Origin: Gymnogyps californianus
Lineage: Eukaryota; Chordata; Aves; Accipitriformes; Cathartidae
Length of the DNA: 64,000 nucleotides
Direction of reading: 5' to 3'
Assembly (NCBI RefSeq): GCF_018139145.2
Contig: NC_059480.1
Location: forward strand, 9,114,428-9,178,427
Shown here piece after piece: positions 25,480-35,000 of this stretch (within the stretch, counting starts at the first letter, position 1; each line of letters starts with the position of its first letter). The notes beneath the pieces are model-generated. The model was given only the letters and a program-made list of their open reading frames with translations. It was not told where the DNA came from and did no database searches. A program made the translations under genes and the position numbers.

Positions 25480-25640
25480 TTTTATTTATAACTTGGTAAG
25501 TGCCAGCAAACTCGCCTCCTTTACACTCTGAAGTGCCAGCCCAGCTTTCCACAGTGCTCTTTATTTGCAATAGTCTATTCAGTAACTGTCACTCCCGAGC
25601 TTCAAGTTATTCAAGACCTTAATCAATCAAAAGGATGAGA
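25480..25640. promoter_or_regulatory. Candidate PAX3 proximal neural-crest enhancer
   Basis: An AT-rich island between CpG islands, 1.27-1.43 kb upstream of the PAX3 ATG. It holds a Cdx-like TTTATTTA (25481-25488), a POU-like ATTTGCAA (25563-25570), a Meis-type CTGTCA (25586-25591) and a Pbx/Hox-type AATCAATCA (25621-25629). In mouse, neural-crest enhancers within about 1.6 kb upstream of Pax3 are known, with Hox/Pbx/Meis, POU and Cdx inputs. The distance and motif content fit, but homology was not tested. Confidence 0.45.
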
Positions 25641-25689
25641 ATCGTTCAGGTTTCCCCCTTTGAAATGAGGGAAACAATGTTTTCTGGGC

Positions 25690-27340
25690 TCCCAGTCCGC
25701 TTCCCCTTTACGGGCCGGGCGATCGTTTCGGGGCCGGTACCGGCCCCGGGGAGGGCGGGGGTTCGCGTTATTTAGGCAGGAATCCGGAGCCGGAAAAATA
25801 AGAGAATCCGCCCGCCGAGGGAAAGGCAGCGGCACGGCGCAGGCAGCGGCGCTCGGGAAAACGCGGAGCTCGCCGGCGGGCTCCGCACCGGGGTGCTCGG
25901 GGCGGGGGAGCCCGCAGAGGGAGCCGGCATGCCCGCTCCCGCTGCCGCACCCACAGCGGCGTGTGCCCCGCACGCCTGGGAGGCTCTGGCCCGCCGTCCT
26001 GCTCTCTCCAGCCCCCACGCCCCGGCCACCAAACCGAGCGGTTTCCAGCACCTTTTAAATGCATAAAAATAAACCCAAAACCCTGAGCGCGCGGCGGCCG
26101 CCGGCTCTGCTCAGGAAAGCTTTCCACGCACCCAAGAAACAGGCTGGCGAGAGAAGTTCGCACGACCGTAAAAGTCAGCGTGTATTTTACACAGCGTTTG
26201 TACTTTACAAAGCACCCCGATGACCGAAGCTTTGAGAAAACCGCTAGCGAGCCCTGTGCACCCCAGCCCCGCGAAATCCCGGCCAGAGCCGGGCAGCGGA
26301 GCGCGGCCGCCGGCCGAGGGAGCGCCCGCGGCGGCCGCCCCGCCGGGCTGGGGCAGCCGGAGGTGTGCCGGCGCGCACAGCCGCTCCGGGAACGCTCCAA
26401 GGGTCCCACTCACACCGCACTGTTTGCCACGCGTATTTTACTCCAGGAAGGAAGGCGGCAGAAGTGTCATTAAAAAAAAAGGACGAAGCTATTTAAGATT
26501 TAATTCGTGCTTGGGAAACACGCGGCGGGAAGCAGGGACGCACGGGAGCCGATACGGCGCGAACAGCACCCCCCTGACCGCCCCCCTCACCACCGGTACC
26601 GGTACGGCCCCGAGCGTGGGAGCAGAAACCCTTCCCACCCGCGGCTGTGGCACGTGGGTGCCATCGCGATGCTCGGCCTGTAACCCACGTCCACGCGAGG
26701 AGGGGGCGCGAATGGGGACTGCCTCGACCCCTCACCCGCGCAGGAGGAGGAGCGGAGCCCCTCACCCCCGGCATGAGAGACGGGCTGGCAGTTACTGTGA
26801 GTCACTTTTCCCCCTCCTGCAACGACGCGCGTCCGTGTGCGTGGCGTGTGTGCGCGCGTGTATTTCCGTGGGCCCGTGTGCCGCGCTCAGGGCAGCCCCG
26901 GCAGGCCGATCCCACGCCGTCCGGTGCCAGGAGCCGTTTCGGGAGCTCGGCAGCTGCCGCCGCCGCCGCCGCGGAGGCCAAAGGCCGGTCGCACCGGGGC
27001 AGGGGCGGCCCGGGCGCGCCCCCGCGACGCGGCTGGCGGCTCCCGCAGCATCTCCCGGTTCCCCGCTCCGCGCCCGGCCCCGTGGGGCTCCCGGGGGACC
27101 CCGCCGCCCCAGCGCCTCCCCGGAGCCCCAGAGCCGAGCCCCGCTGCCCCAGGACGGGCTCCTGGACCGGGCTCGCGTGGACGGGAGGGGAAAGCGGTGT
27201 GAGACCCACCTAGTCTCGCCCTCGCCGTCCTGCGCTACCAGACACCGAGTGGACCGAGATGAAACAGCCGCATCCTCCCGCACGGGAACTGCTGAAAATT
27301 CAAGGCAAAAAGATCAGGCATGAATGCCTGGCCCCGCTCC
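25690..27340. other. CpG-rich upstream region of PAX3
   Basis: GC-rich, CpG-dense sequence, partly interrupted near 26040-26230 and 26460-26520. It contains a long plus-strand open frame (26220-27323) whose translation is compositionally biased and resembles no family I know, so no gene is called. A GCCGCCGCCGCCGCCG run is near 26955-26972. Confidence 0.7.
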
Positions 27341-27364
27341 TCCCTCCCCTCCTCGCCCCCACCC

Positions 27365-27660
27365 CCGTATTACAGTCCTTTTGGCCAGCAGAGATGATTT
27401 CACGGTTTTCCAGTGGAAATAGCTAAAAATGCTCCTGCTAATTACAGAGCTCTTCCAGGCCAGGTGCACTTTTAATTGGATTAGTAAGTGCTCTATATTA
27501 AACCTGCAGCACATCAAATGGACAGTGAAAATTAGAGCTATTAAGAACACAGGCAATCATTTCTGAACGATAAACATTACTGGTTTCTCCTCTATTAGAA
27601 ATAAATCAATTATACTGTTTCCGGGTTTGCGCGCATACGTTAATTTCTCATAAGGATGTC
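27365..27660. promoter_or_regulatory. Candidate conserved noncoding element upstream of PAX3
   Basis: An abrupt switch from CpG-rich to AT-rich, non-repetitive sequence with several homeodomain-type sites: GCTAATTACAG near 27437, TTTTAATTGGATTAG near 27470, and AATAAATCAATTATAC near 27600. It lies 3.2-3.5 kb upstream of the ATG. This block style is typical of developmental enhancers, but conservation has not been assessed. Confidence 0.35.
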
Positions 27661-27742
27661 GGAGGGAATTCTCTGCCTAACTATTTCCAGGGGAGGTGAA
27701 GGGGAGAGGAGAGTACAGCTTCGTAAATAGAAACGCATACTT

Positions 27743-28026
27743 GAGAGAAGAAGAAGAAAAAAGGAAAGGAAAGGAAAGGAAAGGAAAGGAAAGGAAAGGA
27801 AAGGAAAGGAAAGGAAGGAAAGGAAAGGAAAGGAAAGGAAAGGAAAGGAAAGGAAAGGAAAGGAAAGGAAAGGAAAGGAAAGGAAAGGAAAAGGAAAGGA
27901 AAGGAAAGGAAAGGAAAGGAAAGGAAAGGAAAGGAAAGGAAAGGAAAGGAAAGGAAAGGAAAGGAAAGGAAAGGAAAGGAAAGGAAAGGAAAGGAAGGAA
28001 GGAAGGAAGGAAGGAAGGAAGAAGGA
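27743..28026 (+). repeat. GGAAA pentamer microsatellite (pure polypurine tract)
   Basis: 284 consecutive purines on the plus strand. A short GAGAGAAGAAG lead is followed by about 45-50 GGAAA units with occasional GGAA or GGAAAA slips (near 27815 and 27890), then a GGAA tetramer tail from about 27993. It lies about 3.5 kb upstream of the PAX3 ATG. The length is likely to vary between individuals. Confidence 0.97.
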
Positions 28027-28089
28027 CTGGCATAACTAGTGTGTAATTTCTGGTTCGTGCTCCACGCTGCCCTCGCCATAAACACCTCC

Positions 28090-29240
28090 CAAGAAACCTC
28101 TGGGTTTGGGGTCCCTGGACGTGGGCTGCCTCGGGGCTGTCCGGTTCAGTTTCACCCGCTGCCTGATGTCTCTCTCTTTACACAGGTTTCCCTCCTTCTC
28201 CCCCTCCTACAGAGCGAGCGGGTTTGTGCGTTTGGGGGATCTCGTACCGCCCGACCAGGGCCGGTTTGGCAGGGCAGAGGCCCGAGAGCCGCTGCCCGGC
28301 GGTGCGGGGCAGAGGATGCTGCGGGGGAGCGTGTGCCCGGCGGAGCTGGGGGCACACGGATGGGGAGCTGGGGGCTGCGGTGCTGGGGCTGCGGGGTTCC
28401 CAGCAATCGCTGGCCCATCCCGAGCGTGTGCTCCGCGTTAAGAAGGTCCGTCCCCGCCGCAAGCGAGACGTGGGGGGATGCGAGCGCTGCCACGGACCAG
28501 AGGCGTGTTAAATCAAACCGGTATCGACTTTTTCGGACGAGAGTGACCTGCGTACGACGGCGAGTTGTAAAATGCCACAGAAGAGAAACTTCAACACTGT
28601 TCCAGTAATTTGGGGGTTAGAGTAACACGAACGGTTAATAAATCCCCTGCTTTGAGCAGGGGACGCGATGGGGGGGGGGGGGGGGGGACGGCGGGGCGGA
28701 GGAGCGTGGCAGGGAGGGAGGCAGTAGGTGATGGCACCCTGCGGCATCCCGCGGACGGCGACACTAGAGAAGCGACCGGTTACAGCAACAGACAGCTCCG
28801 TACAGCCCAGTTTCCTTCTTAGAAATAGGCTCCGCGAATAAAGCCCTCCCAGGGAAAGCCCCCCCAGGCCGTATTTTCGCATATCACCCCCTCCCCGTTT
28901 ATGGTCGAGCCGGGGGGTGTGAGGGAGCCCCGCCGCCGCGCCCCGGGGCGGCCGGCCGGGAAGAACCGCCCGGGCGGTGAGACGCGGCGGTGGGACGTGC
29001 CGCCCGGCTCCCGGCCGGGCCGCTCCCCCAGCCGCCGAGCTCCAGCGCCGGGAGGGAGCCAGACCCCACCTCCAGGTCTAGAGGGAAAAATACCTGCTCG
29101 GACACCTCCCCCGGCTCCACCAGGCACCGCGCTGCGGGGGGCAGGGGCCGGCCCCGGACCCGCGCCGAGCCCCGGGAAGGCCCCGGGCTGGCGGTAGAGC
29201 GGGCAGGAGCGTCGCCCTCTGCCCGGCTCCTGGGCCCGAG
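28090..29240. other. CpG-rich segments upstream of PAX3
   Basis: Two GC-rich blocks (about 28090-28530 and 28660-29240) flank a short AT-rich gap. An 18-base G run lies at 28670-28687. The open frames here are compositional and no gene is recognised. Confidence 0.65.
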
Positions 29241-29560
29241 CCTTAGCAAATATTTGGAGACAAGTAGCCTTAAGATTAATTGTTTTGGGGCCTTTTTTTT
29301 TTTTTTTTTTTGGCAGAAACATAATACTATTTGGCGAAAAAAGAAATTACCAGCAAAGGGCCGGAGAGATTAACATTTGGAAACTTACGAAATGTAATCT
29401 GCATATCCAATTGATTCCCAGCATATCAGTTGAAAGGATAAAGATGCGTATCTCCATGATGGATATTGCATTAATAGGCACATAAATAAAGGTTGAAAAG
29501 TCATCACCGAAAGCTTTGAACATTTTTCCATCGCTTTTATGTCCCATCCGCACGTCTCAG
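29240..29560. promoter_or_regulatory. Candidate conserved noncoding element upstream of PAX3
   Basis: An AT-rich, information-dense stretch between CpG islands, about 5.0-5.35 kb upstream of the ATG. It contains TTAAGATTAATTG near 29270, GAGATTAACATTTGG near 29365, TCCAATTGATTCC near 29407 and GCATTAATAGGCACATAAATAAAG near 29468. Poly-T runs near 29292-29311 and 29569-29586 flank the core. Confidence 0.35.
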
Positions 29561-29619
29561 CACCGTCTTTTTTTTTTTTTTTTTTTCCGTTTGAGTTGTT
29601 ACGTTTTCATTAATTTACA

Positions 29620-30680
29620 GCCACAGCGCGTTTGGCAGCCCGAGAAGTGGCGGCTCGGTACGGGAGCAGTCTCTGTGTAAGGGCAGGGACAGGGGGCAGG
29701 ACACCCCCGACCCCCCTAACCACCCCAGGCACCCCCGAGGCGAGCCCGGGGACCACTCCGGATCCCCGCTGTCCGGGTCGAGGGCAAAGGAGGGCACTTC
29801 ACCGCCGCCCCTCCGAAGGAGGAGTTTTCTTCCGAGGGCATGTCCGCGGGGATCGCCTTTGCCAGGACCACGGAGGAAAGGGAAAGCTGGAGGGTGAAGG
29901 CAAAGCGCTTCCGCGGGTGGGTAGGTCCGAGGTAGCTCTCGCCACCGGGGCCCCGAAGGGAGCCGTGAGAGGGAGCAAACACCCACGGGAGCCCCCTCCG
30001 CTGCCCGCTGCCCGACGGGTCCGGCCTTCGGGGGCAGCTGCCCGCGGCCCAGAGAGCGACCGCGCCCCGGGCTGGGAGGTCGTCGCCGGGAGGGGCCGCA
30101 ATCCAGTTCCCCGTAGGCCGGCGAGGCTGCCCGTGGGACAAGGCTGAAACACTTAACCCTCCAAATGGCTCCCTTTGCGGCACCGGCCGCCCTCTCTCCC
30201 TGTAAACTGGCAATAAATACAACATGTATTTCACTAACTCCTCACCTTTCTGATTACTACCAGATCCTCCAGTAAGCGATACTACAGCTGCCACTCCATA
30301 CTAACGCATGCCTGCTGGGATGAGGACAGAGATGCATCTGCGGTCTCGGGGCTGCGGGGCAGGAGGGAGCGGCGGCCTGTGCGCTCCGGGCTCCCCCAGC
30401 CCCGCCGCCGGCCCCCGGCTCGGCAGAGCCCGGGGGGACCCTTCCAGCGGGCCACGGCGGCAGGGACCGGCTGGTCCTCCCCTGCAAAGAGACGGGAGGA
30501 AAAGGTGTGTGTTACTCATTTATTTATGATTCTAAAGATTGCAGTCGAATTTCGGATTCATCTCAGCGAGGGGAGGTAATACCCCGGCGTGCTCCCCAAA
30601 GGGAGGGCTGGGCCGGCTCCGCCGCGCCCACCTGCAAGTCTCACCCACGGGAGGGGAAATTCGCATCTCCCTTCCCCACG
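29620..30680. other. CpG island, PAX3 upstream domain
   Basis: GC-rich, CpG-dense sequence with an AT-richer break at about 30190-30310. No splice-consistent coding exon was recognised on either strand. Confidence 0.65.
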
Positions 30681-31029
30681 TCCCCCGCAGTTAACAGCCC
30701 CATTTCAAAGCGAAGCGTCTAATCCTCGTTAATTACTTGTAAAAACACCAGTGATGATTAATTCCAGCAGTATCGCAATAGATTTCCACCGGGAGTTTTA
30801 CTGCAGTAAGGAGACCACGAGGCCTTCACGGACCCAGGGCTCGGACTGGTCAAATACATTTGCCCTCGGAACAAGGGATTTTCACAGCCGCGGGGGGAAA
30901 CGAGGAACACGCGTGGCCCTGCGTGACCCACTCCGGGTCTGCCAACAGGTATCGGGGCACCGGCAGGCATCTAGCCCTCGATCCCCAAGTGTCTCCCCGG
31001 ACATTCCTCCCTCCCTCCCCGCCCTCTAT

Positions 31030-31170
31030 CCAACATGATGGAGCCAGAAATTAACGATATTAAGGAGAAAGCAGCCCTAGTAGCACAGACATTGAATTCA
31101 TTAATCGGTATTTCGCCCGCGGCTATATGATTTCACCACTTATTCTTTTAAAGATGAACTGGATTAAAAT
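31030..31170. promoter_or_regulatory. Candidate noncoding regulatory element
   Basis: A short AT-rich island with clustered homeodomain-like sites (ATTAACGATATTAAGG near 31050, GAATTCATTAATCGG near 31094). It sits between CpG islands about 6.9 kb upstream of the PAX3 ATG. Confidence 0.3.
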
Positions 31171-31171
31171 C

Positions 31172-31345
31172 TGAGGGGAGAGAGAGAGAGAGAGCAAAAC
31201 AATGAGAGAGAGAGAGAGCAAGAAGGAAAGAAGGAAGAAAGAAAGAGCAAGAAGGAAGGAAGGAAGGAAGGACAGCAAGAAAGCAAAAGAAATCAAACAA
31301 GAAAACAAAAGAGGGGGGAAAAAGCAAGAAAGAAGAGATGAACGC
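31172..31345 (+). repeat. GA/GGAA purine-rich low-complexity repeat
   Basis: GA dinucleotide runs, then GAAG/GGAA units, on the plus strand. Unlike the 27743-28026 tract, occasional C and T bases interrupt it. Its predicted peptides are repeat translation only. Confidence 0.85.
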
Positions 31346-32080
31346 AGGCCAGGGAGGGCCGGCGCCTGGCTCCGTGGCTGCCCGGCGAGGCTGCTCCCGG
31401 CGGCGGCTCCGGCCGCAGCGATGCCCTCGCCCGGGCCGGGGGCTCCGCCGGCGGAGAGCCGCGGGCCAGCGCCCCGCCGGGGCTCGCAGTGTCGGAGAGG
31501 GGGCCCCGCCGGTGCCGGCGGCTGCGGGCCGTGCGGGGACCGCCCTCCTCCGCCCGAGCGGGCGAAGCCCCGGCTCCAGGGCGGCACAGGAGGGCAGGCG
31601 GCGGGCGGGAGGGGTCCGGCTCCATCCCCTGCTTCCCCGCAGCGGGTACCGCCGGGCCGCCCACCCCCAGAGCGGGGCCGGGAGCGGGCTGATGCCGCTG
31701 CTCTCCTGCCGCCTCCTTCTCCGCCACCCATCCCATGCTAAAATAAAAGGATCCCCAGCCGCCGAGCACTGCTTGTGTCAGTGCCAGGCGCTTACTTTCA
31801 ACGCCCGTGCATTGCTGGGTTAAGTAAAACATAACGGGAACAAACGCAGCGCAAGATTTGGGGGATTTTTTGCCTTTCCCCACAGGCCCGCGGCTACCCC
31901 TCGGGGCGAGCCTCAAGGTGGCTCCGGGGGGACCAGCTCCCCGGGTCTGGCCAGACCCTGCCCCTCCCCTGCGGGCACCGAGCACTCCCGATGCCATCGG
32001 CAGCACAACTCCCCTGCGGAGAGGAGAGCTTGTGTCCCCATCTGATGGGCTTGCCTCGGGCAAAAAGTAAAACAACTGCC
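31345..32080. other. CpG island, outermost of the PAX3 upstream chain
   Basis: GC-rich, CpG-dense sequence that decays into AT-rich DNA beyond about 32100. This marks the right edge of the CpG-rich domain that starts near 19.8 kb. No gene is recognised. Confidence 0.65.
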
Positions 32081-32099
32081 CACAGAAAATAAAGAAATT

Positions 32100-35000
32100 A
32101 GGGCGGGGGGGGGGCAACATGACCTATTTAATCTCTGGAAGAATACTTTTAGTCACCGTTACCAAAGAGAGACTCTTCCCTCTCCTTCAGAAAGAAAGCA
32201 GAAGGAACTTCCAGAACAACTAGACTGTCACCTATTTTCCATGCGATTTTGATACTTAAATAATACAGGGAGATTCAAATTTATTCTCAGAGAGAAACGT
32301 TTGCCACCTGACTAGAAGAAAGTGTGGTTTCTATTTTATTTTTAAGCTTTCATTTAATTTACTTCAAAGTTTTCAATAGTTACAGCTTTTTTTCATAGAA
32401 TAATATTTTTCTGTCCCTTAATATTAACCATCCGACTAACAAGTCCTTATTTACAATGTGGAAATCAAGCTGGCAGTATTGCTCATCACCACATTTTCTA
32501 AGTCATAAAAAGTTTCATTCTTCCCATTTTAAAGGAAAGCAAATTTGACTTGTATCTCAAGCATATTTCTCAAATTTCAGTCATTAAAAAAAAACAAACC
32601 CCAAATGCTGTTATTGCTATGTGTTATTAACCAAAAGATTACAAAATAATAACTGAAACGGATTTGTTAGATTTTGCTGAATGGTTAAACAACTTAGAGG
32701 CAGGATGGGGAAACATTGCTTACATCTGGACCTGTAATGAGCTGAAGTCTAAGATTTAGATTCCCTGACAAATCAGGAGTAGGTTTGGGGGATAAATAAT
32801 AATAATATATTTAAAAAAAAAGTAAAAATCTTTCAAGCTATTCCTCCCAAATTTCATAATCCAATGACACAATCAACCTCATGATACTTGTTTACTGTAA
32901 AAATGTCCTTAAAATAGCTGAGATATTTCTAAACTGAAGCTATTTGTAAGAGATTACAATCACCTTGATCCAAAATCTCACAATCTGCATGACATGTGAA
33001 AAGTAAGCCTGCGAGCAGCTCAGAACCAGAGCTGCGAGGCCAGTTTCAGACCTGGGTGTTTTTAGTAAGAGGAGATACACGCCAAACAGAGGGCCAGTAT
33101 TGCTCCTTCCCTGTAACACAAGCTAAAGTATTTTATGCTGCATTGATCAAAGATCAATGTAGTTGAATACATCTAGAATGAATATACGTATCCCCCATGA
33201 CATAAACTACATTTTGTTAACGCAGTTGTGGCATTTCTTCCAAATATCTCCATTTCTACATGCACCCAGATAAAATGTAGAAGCAGGATAAATTGCAGGG
33301 TTTTCTAGCTTTAATGAAAGTGAGCCAGCAAATTTAAATACCCTTCAGAAGCATTAGAAATCGTAGCCATGAAAGACCCATCACTTCCTTGACCCGTTCG
33401 TAACGTGAAGGGAAGATTTGTAATGTTTGTGTGAACATCTTGCACCAACGGGCAACTGACAGGGAGCCACCTCTGATGTGGTTTAAATGAGCAGAGGTTA
33501 ATACAAACCAAGATTAAAGTTTTCTTTGGCAATATAATATGCTAACAAAATTAACTAACTTCCAGTGAGATAAAGCATATTCTCTAGACTAGTAGAACAG
33601 ACAAGGACACTATATCTACAAAACGTCCGTAACACAGGGAAAAGGACCATTTTGCTCAGGAGAATTTAAGTGCACATGAAGAGCTCTGACAAAGTTAGGC
33701 AAACAATTCTCCTACACTTTTATTTCCAATGAATGTTAGGCACTCAATATTGTGTCCGTAAACATATTTTGCATGGTATTAATATCAAATGCACTGTTTA
33801 TGCTTAAGCCTGCAGGTCAGAGATTATTAATAACCATTCCTCTGAATGATGTACACACTCATATCTAAATATTGGTTTCTTCAGCAGTTGTGAAATTTTC
33901 ACTGATACACGGAACACACTGAAACAGGAAAGAGACTGGACTGTGCCAGTCACGAACATGAGGAAGGGAGCTGCAACAGCACCTTCCCTTGGGATTCACA
34001 AAGACTATTCCCCTAAGTAATGGTTTTCAGCACCAGGTCTGAATACACAATAGCACACCTTTTTCCGGAGAAACTTGTAGTTCACACACCCCTAAAATTC
34101 CCATTCAGCAGGATTTTGTCTGTTTGCACCACCAGCAGTCTTAGTCAGTTGGAACAGTTCGCCCACTCCAGTGATATTGCTCACTGAAGTAGGATTTCAA
34201 CTGAAAATCCACACTAACCCTATAACTACACTTGTATTCTTCAGTCTGTGGTAACTGTCTGTGTGCAGGCAACTCACTCATCCATCATTTGCAAAAGACG
34301 TTTTATACAAAGTGTTATACACAATAAGCTACTTTGGGATGTAAGCCCTGAAAGCAAACCTGAGTCCCTGTGGACGGTAATTTGAGCTACAAAAGAAGAG
34401 CATTAAGGTAAGAAGCAACAGTATTTCCATATGCACCTGCGACCCACCATATTTCAATAATGTATTTTTACAGTGCAAGGAAAAAAATAACGGTAGTTTA
34501 TTATTTTCTGTTCTTTAAAGTATAAATGCAGAAAGAAACTCACTTTTCAGAGTAAGATGGTCTTTTGGGGTTCTTAGCCCACAATACTATTATTGAGCCT
34601 GATTTTCAAAATGTGCTTCCAAAATGCTGTCTCAACCCAGACAAAAATAGATTGGATGCAAACTACCAGTCACTTTAGGAAATTCAGGTCATTGCTCTAA
34701 CTTGCAGGGATGTACGACTCAGTACCCACTGCTGTTAGCTACTTTTTTATTATTTGGCTTTGTGGTACATTTCTAATGATCATAAATATGAGAGTAACTG
34801 CTATGTTGCTTTTTGCATGATGAAAGAGTACACAAGTACCTCCGTACGCAGGCCTTTTAACCAATCCAACTAGATAATCGAGGTTTTTATTCCTTCCATG
34901 CATTTATGAAATACTTAAGTGTTTTTCTGTCAAACCTGCTTTTCAAAAGATGATTACCTGCCATTTTGTAAATTAACATTGTATGATTATTTACTGCTTG

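Noticed and set aside
26220..27323. 367-codon plus-strand open frame in the PAX3 upstream CpG island, considered as a CCDC140-like gene
   Set aside because: Composition-driven Arg/Pro/Ala/Gly-rich translation with no recognisable domain, overlapping open frames on both strands and no splice context. CCDC140 could not be recognised in it.
27756..28022. CRISPR-like regular repeat
   Set aside because: Simple five-base tandem repeat without spacers in a vertebrate genome.
27677..28085. Open frames reading FPFLSFPFLS-type or KERKGKERKG-type repeats
   Set aside because: Translation of the GGAAA microsatellite.
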